Assembly: GCF_030817075.1 (NCBI RefSeq)
Contig: NZ_JAUSYU010000001.1
Location: 558,001-622,000, forward strand
Length of the DNA stretch: 64,000 nucleotides
Direction: 5' to 3'
DNA from: Arthrobacter sp. V1I9
GTDB lineage: Bacteria; Actinomycetota; Actinomycetes; Actinomycetales; Micrococcaceae
Shown: one piece after another, positions 41,614 through 50,032 of the stretch
Position numbering within the stretch: position 1 is the stretch's first letter
Layout of the letters: every line of letters starts with the position of its first letter
Position numbers and translations under genes: made by a program
Notes under the pieces: model-generated
Database searches by the model: none
Seen by the model: the letters and a program-made list of their open reading frames with translations, nothing else
Told to the model about the DNA's origin: nothing

Positions 41614-43665
41614 ATGACCATGCAGAACACAGCTAACAAAACTGTTGAAGACCTGATTTCGCGTTCCAACCGGCTCGGCGCGGACAAGCGGAACACCAAC
41701 TTCGCCGGCGGCAACACCTCCGCCAAGGGCACCGCGAAGGACCCCGTCACGGGCGAGGACGTCCAGCTGCTGTGGGTCAAGGGCTCCGGCGGTGACCTGG
41801 GCACGCTGAAGGCCCAGAACCTTGCAGTGCTGCGCCTGGACCGCCTGAACGCGCTGAAGAACGTCTACCCCGGCGTTGAGCGTGAGGACGAGATGGTGGC
41901 CGCGTTCGATTACTGCCTGCACGGCAAGGGCGGCGCTGCCCCCTCGATCGATACGGCCATGCATGGGCTGGTGGACGCCGCACACGTGGACCACCTGCAC
42001 CCTGACTCCGGCATCGCCATCGCCACCGCTGTGGACGGCGAGGCGCTGACCACCAAGATCTTCGGCAACAAGGTGGTCTGGGTTCCCTGGCGCCGCCCCG
42101 GGTTCCAGCTGGGCATGGACATCGCCGCGATCAAGGACGCGAACCCGCAGGCCATCGGCACCATCCTCGGCGGCCACGGCATCACGGCCTGGGGCACCAC
42201 CAGCGAGGAAGCCGAAACCAACTCGCTCTGGATCATCGAACAGGCCGAGAAGTACATCGCGGACAACGGCAAGGCCGAACCGTTCGGCGCCAAGCTTCCG
42301 GGCTACGCTGCCCTGCCCGAGGCAGAGCGCCGCGCCAAGGCCGCAGCCCTGGCACCCGTGATCCGCGGCCTGGCCTCCACGGACAAGCCGGTCCTGGGGC
42401 ACTTCAGCGATGACGCCGTCGTCCTGGACTTCCTTGAAGCTGCCGAGCACCCGCGCCTGGGGGCACTGGGCACCTCCTGCCCGGACCACTTCCTGCGCAC
42501 CAAGGTCAAGCCGCTGATTCTGGACCTGCCCGCCGATGCATCCGTCGAGGACTCCATTGCCCGGCTGCACGAGCTGCACGCGGACTACCGCGAGGACTAC
42601 CAGGCGTACTACGACCGCCACGCGGACGCCGAGTCCCCGGCACTGCGCGGCGCGGATCCGGCCATCGTGCTGGTCCCGGGCATAGGCATGTTCTCGTACG
42701 GCGCGAACAAGCAGACCGCCCGCGTTGCCGGCGAGTTCTACATCAATGCCATCAACGTGATGCGCGGCGCCGGGGCGATCTCCACGTACGCCCCCATCGA
42801 GGAATCCGAGAAGTTCCGGATTGAGTACTGGGCGCTGGAGGAAGCCAAGCTGGCCCGCCTGCCCAAGCCCAAGTCCCACGCCACCCGCATCGCCCTGGTG
42901 ACCGGCGCGGCGTCCGGCATCGGCAAGGCCATCGCCACCCGCCTCGCCGCCGAAGGCGCCTGCGTTGTCATCGCCGACCTGAACCTTGAAAACGCCGAGA
43001 AGGTCGCCGAAGAGCTTGGCGGCCCGGACGTTGCCATCGGTGTCCAGGCTGACGTGACCGACGAGGCCCAGGTCGCGGCAGCGATCGACGCCGCCGTCAT
43101 GGCGTTCGGCGGCGTGGACCTGGTGGTCAACAACGCCGGCCTGTCCATTTCCAAGCCGCTGCTGGAAACCACCGAGAAGGACTGGGACCTGCAGCACAAC
43201 GTCATGGCCAAGGGCTCGTTCCTGGTGGCCAAGGCCGCGGCGAAGGTCATGATCGCCCAGGGCCTGGGCGGGGACATCATCTACATCTCCTCCAAGAACT
43301 CCGTGTTCGCCGGCCCGAACAACATCGCCTACTCCGCCACCAAGGCCGACCAGGCCCACCAGGTCCGGCTCCTCGCGGCCGAACTCGGTGAGCACGGCAT
43401 CCGCGTCAACGGCATCAACCCCGACGGCGTGGTGCGCGGCTCCGGCATCTTCGCCGGCGGCTGGGGCGCCAAGCGCGCTGCGGTGTACGGCGTTGACGAG
43501 GAAAAACTGGGCGAGTACTACGCCCAGCGCACCCTGCTCAAGCGCGAAGTCCTGCCCGAGCACGTGGCCAACGCCGCCGCCGTCCTCACCAGCAACGAAC
43601 TGTCCCACACCACCGGCCTGCACATCCCCGTGGACGCCGGCGTAGCCGCAGCCTTCCTCCGATGA
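41614..43665 (+). CDS. rhaEW: Bifunctional rhamnulose-1-phosphate aldolase / lactaldehyde dehydrogenase
   Basis: A 683-residue fusion. Residues about 1-400 are a class II aldolase (FAGGNTSAKGT, LHPDSGIAIATAVDG with the metal His, GGHGITAWG). Residues about 420-683 are a short-chain dehydrogenase with VTGAASGIGKAIATRLA, NNAGLSI, and the YxxxK pair in YSATK. It splits L-rhamnulose-1-phosphate to dihydroxyacetone phosphate and L-lactaldehyde, then oxidises the latter to lactate. The ATG at 41614 is chosen; 41599 and 41620 are alternatives. It overlaps rhaB by 4 bp. Confidence 0.95.
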   Translation: MTMQNTANKTVEDLISRSNRLGADKRNTNFAGGNTSAKGTAKDPVTGEDVQLLWVKGSGGDLGTLKAQNLAVLRLDRLNALKNVYPGVEREDEMVAAFDYCLHGKGGAAPSIDTAMHGLVDAAHVDHLHPDSGIAIATAVDGEALTTKIFGNKVVWVPWRRPGFQLGMDIAAIKDANPQAIGTILGGHGITAWGTTSEEAETNSLWIIEQAEKYIADNGKAEPFGAKLPGYAALPEAERRAKAAALAPVIRGLASTDKPVLGHFSDDAVVLDFLEAAEHPRLGALGTSCPDHFLRTKVKPLILDLPADASVEDSIARLHELHADYREDYQAYYDRHADAESPALRGADPAIVLVPGIGMFSYGANKQTARVAGEFYINAINVMRGAGAISTYAPIEESEKFRIEYWALEEAKLARLPKPKSHATRIALVTGAASGIGKAIATRLAAEGACVVIADLNLENAEKVAEELGGPDVAIGVQADVTDEAQVAAAIDAAVMAFGGVDLVVNNAGLSISKPLLETTEKDWDLQHNVMAKGSFLVAKAAAKVMIAQGLGGDIIYISSKNSVFAGPNNIAYSATKADQAHQVRLLAAELGEHGIRVNGINPDGVVRGSGIFAGGWGAKRAAVYGVDEEKLGEYYAQRTLLKREVLPEHVANAAAVLTSNELSHTTGLHIPVDAGVAAAFLR

Positions 43666-45170
43666 GCGAAGCAGCAGCACCGGACACCGCCCCGGCACCA
43701 GCCGGGGCGGTGTCCGCCGCCACATCCCACCGCCAGGTGTTCGCCGCTGTCGATATTGGCGCCTCCTCGGGCCGGGTCATCCTGGGCCGGGTCACCGGAG
43801 ACGGCGTGGGACTGGAAGTGGTTCACCGCTTCCCCAACGGCGTGGTGGAGATCGACGGCGGCCTCCGCTGGGACTTCAACGCCCTCTTCGCGGAGGTGCT
43901 CAAGGGACTTTCAGCGGCAGCCACCGTCGCCGCCGTGCAGGGTGAGCGGGTGGCCAGTATCGGCATCGACACCTGGGCCGTGGATTACGGCCTGGTCAAC
44001 GCCGCCGGCGAGCTGACGGCCCAGCCGTTCAGCTACCGCGATGACCGCAGCCGCGCCGCCGTCGAGCCCGTGCACCGGAAACTGGACCCTGCGCGCCTGT
44101 ACGGGACGACGGGGCTGCAGTTCCTGCAGTTCAACACCGTCTACCAGTTGGCCAGCGAGCCGGACCTGGACGGGGTGCAGGCACTCCTGATCCCGGACCT
44201 GATCGCGTTCCTCCTCACCGGACAGCGCCGGACCGAGGCCACCAACGCCTCCACCACCGGCCTGTTCGACGCCGTCGCGGGGGAGTGGGCCACCGAGTTC
44301 CTCGCCGCCCTGGGCCTCCGGAAGGACCTCTTCCCGCCGCTGGTCCAGCCCGGCGAAACCGTCGGCACCCTCCTGCCGGTCATCGCCGCGCAGGTGGGCC
44401 TGCCCCAGGACACCCGGGTAGTGGCAGTGGGCTCGCACGACACGGCGTCCGCCGTCGCAGCAGTTCCGGCGACAGTGGACAAGGAAGAGGAGAACTTCGC
44501 GTATATCTCCTCCGGCACCTGGTCCCTGGTGGGACTGGAACTGAAGCACCCGGTCCTGACGGAGGCCAGCCGCGAGGCGAACTTCACCAACGAGCGCGGC
44601 GTGGACGGCACCATCCGCTACCTGCGCAACATGGGCGGGCTTTGGCTTTTGAGCGAATGCCAGCGGACGTGGGCACAGGAAGGGTTCCGGCCCGATCTTC
44701 CCGCCCTGCTGAGCGCAGCGGCCGCACTGCCCACGGGCGGGCCGCAGATCAATCCGGATGACCCCTACTTCATCGCCCCGGACAACATGCCCGAGCGCAT
44801 CCGGGGCGCGGTCCGCCGCGCCGGAGACGTCTTGCCGAACGATCCTGCCGCCATCACCCGCTGCATCATGGACAGTCTTGCCGCCGGCTATGCCCGCACC
44901 ATCCGCGACGCCGAGCGGCTCGCCGACCGTACGGTGGACGTGGTGCATGTGGTGGGCGGCGGTTCCCAGAACCGGCTGCTCTGCCAGCTCACCGCGGATG
45001 CCACGGGCAGGAAAGTGGTAGCAGGACCGGTGGAAGCCACAGCGCTGGGCAACGTCCTGGTGCAGGCGCGCGCTGCAGGTTCCGTTACCGGCGGGCTCGG
45101 AGAACTCCGTGCCCTGGTGGCGGGCAGCAGTCCACTGCAGGTTTTTGTGCCGGAGCTCTCGCGGCTGTAG
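43662..45170 (+). CDS. rhaB: Rhamnulokinase
   Basis: A 502-residue FGGY-family kinase that phosphorylates L-rhamnulose. It has the N-terminal phosphate loop AAVDIGASSGRVILG, the substrate region SIGIDTWAVDYGLV, FSYRDDR, the second loop YISSGTWSLVGLEL and the adenosine site VHVVGGGSQNRLLCQLTAD. The normal length is 480-500. Its first 22 residues are a variable Ala/Pro leader. Last gene of the rha operon; lactate from this pathway could feed the lldD enzyme at 6654. Confidence 0.95.
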   Translation: MSEAAAPDTAPAPAGAVSAATSHRQVFAAVDIGASSGRVILGRVTGDGVGLEVVHRFPNGVVEIDGGLRWDFNALFAEVLKGLSAAATVAAVQGERVASIGIDTWAVDYGLVNAAGELTAQPFSYRDDRSRAAVEPVHRKLDPARLYGTTGLQFLQFNTVYQLASEPDLDGVQALLIPDLIAFLLTGQRRTEATNASTTGLFDAVAGEWATEFLAALGLRKDLFPPLVQPGETVGTLLPVIAAQVGLPQDTRVVAVGSHDTASAVAAVPATVDKEEENFAYISSGTWSLVGLELKHPVLTEASREANFTNERGVDGTIRYLRNMGGLWLLSECQRTWAQEGFRPDLPALLSAAAALPTGGPQINPDDPYFIAPDNMPERIRGAVRRAGDVLPNDPAAITRCIMDSLAAGYARTIRDAERLADRTVDVVHVVGGGSQNRLLCQLTADATGRKVVAGPVEATALGNVLVQARAAGSVTGGLGELRALVAGSSPLQVFVPELSRL

Positions 45171-45313
45171 CTTCCTTGGCCCCCGGCGCCTTCGGGCACC
45201 CGGGGCTGCCTGTCCGTCATCGATACCTTCGACGGCCGGCCAGGAATGCCACTTGATCAGGCCATTGCTGTTTCTGCGCAAAATCTTCGGGTAAGTTCCT
45301 TTTGTGGGCTTCA

Positions 45314-45327
45314 AGAAAACGGTTTCC
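45314..45327. promoter_or_regulatory. Class I LacI operator before the GPH symporter gene
   Basis: AGAAAACGGTTTCC fits the class I consensus. It is 25 bp before the ATG at 45352, and it would lie inside the gene if GTG 45304 were the start, which argues for 45352. Confidence 0.75.
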
Positions 45328-45351
45328 GAGCCCGGCGGGAACAAGGAAGCA

Positions 45352-46680
45352 ATGAAGAAACTCAGCAGGCTCAGCGTTTTCGGCTACGGCGCCGGCGACG
45401 CAGCCAACAGCATGATCATCAGTACCGGGAACATGTTCCTGCTTGTGTACTACACGGACGTCGCGGGCATCGGCGCAGCGGCGGCAGGAACGCTGCTGCT
45501 GGTTGCCCGGGTCTTTAACGCCTTCACCGATGTGGCGGCCGGCCGCATCGTGGACCGCGTCCACAGCAAACGGTGGGGAAAGTTCCGCCCGTTCCTGATG
45601 TTCGGGTTTGTTCCCCTGCTGCTGAGCGTGGCTGTGTTTTATGTTCCGGACGTCGACCCAGCCATGAAACTGCTTTACGCGTCCTGCACGTATGGGCTCG
45701 TGTGTGTTACCTACAGCATGGTTAACGTGCCATATGGCTGCCTGGTGGGGGCCATGACGCAGGACGCCAAAGACCGCGCGCGGCTTGCCGGGGCAAGGAC
45801 CATCGGCGGTTTGTCGGTCGGAGCCACCCTGGGCTTTTTTATCGCACCGCTCTTGGGTGCCGGCCAGGATATGCAGCAGATCTTCACCTGGCTGACCCTG
45901 GCCTTCGCCGTCGTGGGGTCCCTGCTCTACATCTTCACGGGCACCGTCTGCGTTGAGCAGGTCTACGGCAGCGTCCCCAAAATCACCCTTCGCCAGAGCA
46001 TGGCGGCGCTGAAGGCAAATTCCCCGCTGGTGATCCTCTGCGTCAGTTCCGTCCTTTTCGTCACGGGAACGTCCGCGACGGGTGCCTCCCAGTTCTACTA
46101 CCTCCGCGATGTCCTGTCCCGGGTGGACCTGTTCCCGGTCATGGCCGCTGCGCAGGTGGTCATTACCCTGACGCTGGCTGTGCTGATGCCGCGTCCTGTG
46201 GCCCGCTGGGGCAAGCGGGCGGTCTACAGCGTTGGCGGAGGATTCGGGGCGTTGGGCGGCGTACTGGTTTTCCTGGCCCCGGCGGACGCACCACTGCTCG
46301 GCCTGTTGGGCCTCGTCCTGGGGCTCCTGGCTTCTGCTTCGGTCAGCATCGTGACGTGGGCCCTGATCGCCGACACCGTGGAATACGGGGAGTGGAAAAC
46401 CGGCGTCCGGGTCCAGGGCATCAACTACGCCCTTTTGGCCGCCACCCGGAAACTGGGCATGGGATTCGGGGCCGGCGTGGTGGCCTTCTCGCTCGCCTGG
46501 GGCGGTTACGTCTCCGGGACGGCTGAGCAGACGGACGCGGCTACCCTCGCCATCAGGGCGGCGGCAGGCCTGCTGCCGGGGGCCCTGGTGCTGACATCCG
46601 TCGGGATCATGTATTGGTACCGCCTGACGGACCAAAAGCACGCGGAGCTTGTGGCCAGCCTGTCGCGTGACGCGACGTAA
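45352..46680 (+). CDS. GPH-family (MelB/YicJ-like) sugar:cation symporter
   Basis: A 442-residue membrane protein with about twelve hydrophobic segments. The N-terminus is of the GPH pattern FGYGAGDAANSMI, with NAFTDVAAGRIVDR between helices 2 and 3, WGKFRPFLMFG, and VNVPYGCLVGAMTQD. The C-terminal YGEWKTGVRVQGI is the family's conserved acidic motif. It imports a glycoside, pentoside or hexuronide with H+ or Na+. ATG at 45352 with GGAAG upstream. Although next to rhaB, its class I operator ties it to the uronate regulator, so a uronide cargo is more likely than rhamnose. Confidence 0.92.
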   Translation: MKKLSRLSVFGYGAGDAANSMIISTGNMFLLVYYTDVAGIGAAAAGTLLLVARVFNAFTDVAAGRIVDRVHSKRWGKFRPFLMFGFVPLLLSVAVFYVPDVDPAMKLLYASCTYGLVCVTYSMVNVPYGCLVGAMTQDAKDRARLAGARTIGGLSVGATLGFFIAPLLGAGQDMQQIFTWLTLAFAVVGSLLYIFTGTVCVEQVYGSVPKITLRQSMAALKANSPLVILCVSSVLFVTGTSATGASQFYYLRDVLSRVDLFPVMAAAQVVITLTLAVLMPRPVARWGKRAVYSVGGGFGALGGVLVFLAPADAPLLGLLGLVLGLLASASVSIVTWALIADTVEYGEWKTGVRVQGINYALLAATRKLGMGFGAGVVAFSLAWGGYVSGTAEQTDAATLAIRAAAGLLPGALVLTSVGIMYWYRLTDQKHAELVASLSRDAT

Positions 46681-46684
46681 CACT

Positions 46685-46713
46685 TTGCGGCCGCGGCGGG
46701 CTGCGGTTATGGT
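46685..46713 (+). promoter_or_regulatory. Promoter of the DAHP-synthase leader
   Basis: TTGCGG (46685-46690) and TATGGT (46708-46713) are separated by 17 bp. The expected transcription start falls at about 46720-46721, the first base of the leader-peptide ATG, so the leader would be translated from a leaderless mRNA. Confidence 0.55.
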
Positions 46714-46720
46714 TCATGGC

Positions 46721-46780
46721 ATGACAAACCGTTGGTATGCGTATTTTTCGTTGGCTCTGGAGGGGCCCGCGTCTAACTGA
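46721..46780 (+). CDS. Leader peptide with aromatic codon cluster (attenuator)
   Basis: ATG at 46721 to TGA at 46778-46780 encodes 19 residues, MTNRWYAYFSLALEGPASN. Trp, Tyr, Tyr and Phe fall within five codons (residues 5-9), all three products of the aromatic pathway. Directly after the Phe codon begins the 5' arm of a 10-bp stem (46750-46759). The gene downstream makes DAHP synthase, the first enzyme of that pathway. This is the layout of ribosome-mediated attenuation. There is no Shine-Dalgarno site, in line with the promoter position. Confidence 0.85.
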   Translation: MTNRWYAYFSLALEGPASN

Positions 46781-46858
46781 CACGCATCCAACTTTCCTTC
46801 AGAGCCAACAGGGCAGAGATCATTCTCTGCCCTTCGCCGTTTCTCCGGCGGGTTCTGA
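46750..46858 (+). promoter_or_regulatory. Alternative RNA stems of the DAHP-synthase attenuator
   Basis: Stem A pairs GTTGGCTCTG (46750-46759) with CAGAGCCAAC (46800-46809). Stem B pairs GGGCAGAG (46811-46818) with CTCTGCCC (46825-46832) around ATCATT, and is the best terminator candidate, though only a short TT and later TTT follow. Stem C can pair TCAGAGCC (46799-46806) with GGTTCTGA (46851-46858), using one G-U pair. A and C exclude each other. How they set termination or translation is not resolved by eye. Confidence 0.65.
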
Positions 46859-46892
46859 CTGGGCCCGCTCCTATCTGGAACAGGACCCGAAC

Positions 46893-48032
46893 ATGAGCAC
46901 CGCAACAGCCCCCGCAGGCACCACTGCCGGCAACCTTCGCAGGGAACCCACCGAAAAATCGACGTCCAACCTGCGCGTCAGCGAATTCACAGCGCTGCCC
47001 ACTCCGCAGGAACTCATCACCGAACTGCCGTTGGACGCCCGGGTGGCAGGCGTCGTCGAACGCGGGCGTGACGAAGTCCGCGCCATCATGGACGGCGTGG
47101 ACGACCGGCTGCTGGTGATCGTGGGACCCTGCTCCATCCACGATCCCAAGGCAGGGCTGGAGTACGCCCGGCGGCTGGTCAGCCAGGCGGAAAAGCACAA
47201 GGAAGACCTGCTGATCGTCATGCGGACTTACTTCGAGAAGCCGCGCACCACCGTGGGCTGGAAAGGCCTGATCAACGATCCGCGGCTGGACGGCAGCCAC
47301 GACATGGTCACCGGGCTCCGGACTGCACGGCACTTCCTGCAGCAGGTCACCGCGCTCGGGCTGCCTACCGCCACCGAATTCCTCGAGCCCATCAGCCCGC
47401 AGTACATGGCGGACCTCATTTCCTGGGGCGCCATCGGGGCCCGCACTACCGAGAGCCAGATCCACCGGCAGCTCGCCTCCGGACTCTCCATGCCCATCGG
47501 GTTCAAGAACGGGACCGACGGCGACCTTCAGGTAGCCATCGATGCATGCGGGGCGGCCGCGGCGGCCCAGGCCTTCCTTGGCATTGACGGGGACGGCAGG
47601 GCCGCGCTGGTTGCCACCGCCGGCAACCCTGACACCCATGTCATCCTCCGCGGCGGCCGCAAGGGACCCAATTACTCTGCCGCCGACGTCGAGGCCGCGT
47701 CGGCGAAGCTCGCCAACAAGCAGCTGAACCCGCGCCTCATCGTTGACGCCAGCCACGCCAACAGCGGCAAGAGCCACCACCGCCAGGCTGAGGTGGCGCT
47801 GGAAATCGGCTCCCAGCTCGAGGACGCCGGGGCATCGGCGCAGGCCATCGCCGGGGTCATGCTGGAAAGCTTCCTGGTGGGCGGCGCGCAAAACCTCAAT
47901 GTCGCGGAGCACGCGGCCGGCCGGTCGGAACTTGTGTACGGGCAGAGCGTAACGGACGCGTGCATGGACTGGGACGTTTCGGTTTCAGTGCTGGACCAGC
48001 TGGCCGCATCCGCCCGCAAGCGCAGGAGGTGA
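46893..48032 (+). CDS. aroF: 3-deoxy-7-phosphoheptulonate (DAHP) synthase, class I
   Basis: A 379-residue class I (AroAI-alpha) enzyme joining phosphoenolpyruvate and erythrose-4-phosphate, the entry to aromatic amino acid synthesis. Signatures are VGPCSIHDPKAGLEYARRL, RTYFEKPRTTVGWKG, IGARTTESQIHRQLASGLS and the metal/substrate site PRLIVDASHANSGK. The first 30 residues are a variable Ala/Thr leader. ATG at 46893, with AGGA eight bases upstream, is preferred; the open frame continues upward through the attenuator. Feedback class (Phe, Tyr or Trp sensitive) cannot be told; the leader's mixed codons hint at response to all three. Confidence 0.94.
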   Translation: MSTATAPAGTTAGNLRREPTEKSTSNLRVSEFTALPTPQELITELPLDARVAGVVERGRDEVRAIMDGVDDRLLVIVGPCSIHDPKAGLEYARRLVSQAEKHKEDLLIVMRTYFEKPRTTVGWKGLINDPRLDGSHDMVTGLRTARHFLQQVTALGLPTATEFLEPISPQYMADLISWGAIGARTTESQIHRQLASGLSMPIGFKNGTDGDLQVAIDACGAAAAAQAFLGIDGDGRAALVATAGNPDTHVILRGGRKGPNYSAADVEAASAKLANKQLNPRLIVDASHANSGKSHHRQAEVALEIGSQLEDAGASAQAIAGVMLESFLVGGAQNLNVAEHAAGRSELVYGQSVTDACMDWDVSVSVLDQLAASARKRRR

Positions 48033-48194
48033 GTGCGGGGGGGGCGAAATGCTCCCTTGCGGTACTTTCACATTGGCCACAGGAACATCTAGAGTATCTA
48101 GAAGGTGGTTGGTGGATGGCTCAGCATCGGAACACCGCATTGGCACGTACATGGGGTCACTGTTGTCCATCCGTCAGCAAAGGAAAATAGCGAA

Positions 48195-48407
48195 ATGTCG
48201 GCAGAACAGAACTTCTCCAACGCGAAGTTCCTGACCGTGGCTGAAGTAGCCCAGGTCATGCGCGTCTCCAAAATGACCGTCTATCGGCTGGTCCACTCCG
48301 GCGACATGCCGGCAGTGCGGTTCGGCCGCTCGTACCGGGTACCCGAGACCGCGGTGGAGCAGTACCTCAAAGGCGCCGTAGTGGACGGCCACACGGAAAC
48401 CGCCTGA
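48195..48407 (+). CDS. bldC: BldC-like MerR-type helix-turn-helix protein
   Basis: A 70-residue protein that is almost all DNA-binding domain: FLTVAEVAQVMRVSKMTVYRL (helix-turn-helix), then VHSGDMPAVRFGRSYRVPE (wing) and AVEQYLKG. This is the compact BldC architecture of actinobacteria, a developmental regulator in Streptomyces that binds cooperatively to direct repeats. In a non-sporulating relative its role is unknown. AAAGGAAAA precedes the ATG at 48195. The gene is monocistronic; a TTGGCC...TATCTA promoter-like pair lies at about 48074-48101. Confidence 0.9.
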   Translation: MSAEQNFSNAKFLTVAEVAQVMRVSKMTVYRLVHSGDMPAVRFGRSYRVPETAVEQYLKGAVVDGHTETA

Positions 48408-48597
48408 GCCTTTCCGTCGCCATGGCCCTATTTCCGCCGGTCGGAGCCCCCGCGGTCAGAACCCGCTCCCGATAAGCGGTACCCTGTTAAGGAACGTTTT
48501 ACGTCATTGTAAGAATCTGTCAGTTGTTCAGTTCGTAGCTCTGTCCACGAACACTTTCCATCAGACAGGTACTGCATCTAGTTTGTGAGGAACTTTC
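48408..48597. other. Intergenic region before the bS22 gene
   Basis: 190 bp between bldC and the small ribosomal protein gene. It is more AT-rich in its second half (about 48485-48597) and ends with GAGGAA, the ribosome site for the GTG at 48598. A promoter is expected here, but I cannot fix its boxes with confidence. Confidence 0.4.
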
Positions 48598-48696
48598 GTG
48601 GGTTCAGTTATTAAGAAGCGTCGCAAGCGTATGGCCAAGAAGAAGCACCGCAAGCTGCTTCGCAAGACCCGTCACCAGCGCCGCAACAAGAAGTAG
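48598..48696 (+). CDS. 30S ribosomal protein bS22 (AURKAIP1/COX24-domain)
   Basis: A 32-residue, extremely basic protein: MGSVIKKRRKRMAKKKHRKL followed by LRKTRHQRRNKK and TAG. This is the actinobacterial bS22/AURKAIP1-COX24-type peptide found on the small ribosomal subunit near the decoding centre. GTG start at 48598 with AGGAA seven bases upstream. It is too short for many gene finders. A strong terminator follows. Confidence 0.93.
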   Translation: MGSVIKKRRKRMAKKKHRKLLRKTRHQRRNKK

Positions 48697-48716
48697 AGAT
48701 ACTTCGAACAGCGTGG

Positions 48717-48757
48717 AAATGCCCGTCGCCTTCCGAGGCGGCGGGCATTTCTGTTCT
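48717..48757 (+). terminator. Rho-independent terminator after bS22 gene
   Basis: AAATGCCCGTCGCC (48717-48730) pairs with GGCGGCGGGCATTT (48737-48750), a 14-bp stem with one G-U pair and a TTCCGA loop, followed by CTGTTCT. Confidence 0.9.
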
Positions 48758-48777
48758 GTGGACGTTGCGGCGGTTTG

Positions 48778-49596
48778 TTACGCCCGGGGGCCGCGGATGC
48801 GGGCGAAGCCTTTCCAGAGTCCGTAGACGGCGCCGCAGGCGGTGGCTGCCTTCAGGCCGAGGGTTGCTGCGCGGCGGCCGGCCCGGAAGTCGTAGACCGG
48901 CCAGTTGTGGTCGCGGGCGTGGCGGCGGAGGCGGACGTCCGGGTTGATGGCCACCGGGTGGCCCACGAGGGTGAGCAGCGGGATGTCGTTATAGGAGTCG
49001 CTGTAGGCCCAGCAGCGTCTGAGGTCCAGTTCCTCGGCGTCCGCGATGGCCTGGACGGCCACTGCCTTGGCGGAACCGTGCAGGATGTCTCCCACCAGGC
49101 GGCCGGTGTACACACCTTCGGAGATCTCCCCGACAGTACCCAGCGCCCCGGTGAGCCCCAGCCGGGTCGAGATCACGGTGGCAACCTCGATCGGCGTCGC
49201 GGTCACCAGCCAGACCCGCCGGCCCACCCGCAGGTGCTGCTCGGCCAGGGCCTTTGCGCCGGGCCAGATCCGGGAGGCGATCATTTCGTCGTAGACCTCT
49301 TCGCCGAGGGCTTTGACGTCGTCGACCGTGATGCCGGCGGCGAGGGTCAGTGCGGAGTCCCGGACAGCGTGGACATCGTCCATGTTCTCGCCGCGGGCCA
49401 CGAACTTGAACTGCTTCCACGCGAACCCCGCCGCCTGGGCAAGGGTGAAGGCTCCGCGCTGGTGCATCTTGCGGGCAACATGGAAGAGGCTGGCGCCGCG
49501 CATGAGGGTGTTGTCCACATCGAAGAACGCCGCCTCGCCCGGCTGTGGCGCAGCAACCGGCTTGGTAACTACGGCGACGTATTTCTCCTCGGGCAT
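48778..49596 (-). CDS. HAD-IB-family phosphatase (SerB-like)
   Basis: A 272-residue phosphatase with HAD motif I in AFFDVDNTLMRG (nucleophile Asp, here DVDNT), motif II in VWLVTATPIE, and motif III/IV in YSDSYNDIPLL. The set is that of the HAD-IB hydrolases related to phosphoserine phosphatase. The last 40 residues carry a hydrophobic stretch (GLKAATACGAVYGLWKGF). Substrate unknown; phosphoserine is not certain. The ATG at 49596 has no clear ribosome site but a TAGACT box seven bases upstream, suggesting a leaderless mRNA. The open frame runs up to 50100 across rex and is not coding there. Confidence 0.85.
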   Translation of the reverse strand: MPEEKYVAVVTKPVAAPQPGEAAFFDVDNTLMRGASLFHVARKMHQRGAFTLAQAAGFAWKQFKFVARGENMDDVHAVRDSALTLAAGITVDDVKALGEEVYDEMIASRIWPGAKALAEQHLRVGRRVWLVTATPIEVATVISTRLGLTGALGTVGEISEGVYTGRLVGDILHGSAKAVAVQAIADAEELDLRRCWAYSDSYNDIPLLTLVGHPVAINPDVRLRRHARDHNWPVYDFRAGRRAATLGLKAATACGAVYGLWKGFARIRGPRA

Positions 49597-49674
49597 AAGG
49601 CTGAGTCTAGTCAATCCCGTCAGTGGCCACCGTGCGGCGTCGCGGGGCATAGTCAACGGGGCTACGGTTAAGTC

Positions 49675-49929
49675 ATGGCCACACCTCGCGTCGTCCTGAT
49701 CACCAAAGCTGACTGCCACCTCTGCGAAGAAGCGCGCGACGCCGTTGGCCGGGTTACCGCCTCGCTGGGGCTTGAGTGGACGGAAGAGCTGGTGGACCAC
49801 CAGCCGGAACTGCGGGACCGCTACGCCGAAGAAATCCCGGTGGTGCTGGTGGACGGCGTGCAGCGCGACTTCTGGAAGATCGATGAGATCCGGCTGGAAC
49901 GCGTGCTGCAGCGGGCCATGGCCCAATAG
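49675..49929 (+). CDS. Glutaredoxin-family protein
   Basis: An 84-residue thioredoxin-fold protein with the redox motif CHLC (TKADCHLCEEARDAV, residues 14-17 of the fold) and the cis-proline segment EIPVVLVDG. It is the DUF836-type short glutaredoxin that often precedes rex in actinobacteria. It likely reduces disulfides in the cytosol with a low-molecular-weight thiol partner such as mycothiol; the partner is inferred. Confidence 0.9.
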   Translation: MATPRVVLITKADCHLCEEARDAVGRVTASLGLEWTEELVDHQPELRDRYAEEIPVVLVDGVQRDFWKIDEIRLERVLQRAMAQ

Positions 49930-50032
49930 GGAGCAGCGCCCGTGACCGCGTACGTTTTGTGGCCGGCTGCTTTGTTGGCACCGGCCGGAGGGCTCTAGAG
50001 TGGAGTCACAACGCGATGCGAGGGAGGGGCTG

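Noticed and set aside
41551..43725. 724-codon minus-strand frame opposite rhaEW
   Set aside because: Shadow of the aldolase/dehydrogenase gene; low-complexity Val/Gly/Asp translation with no domain.
49930..50032. Rex self-operator upstream of rex
   Set aside because: A TTGTG word is present, but no CACAA at the required spacing; not enough for a site.
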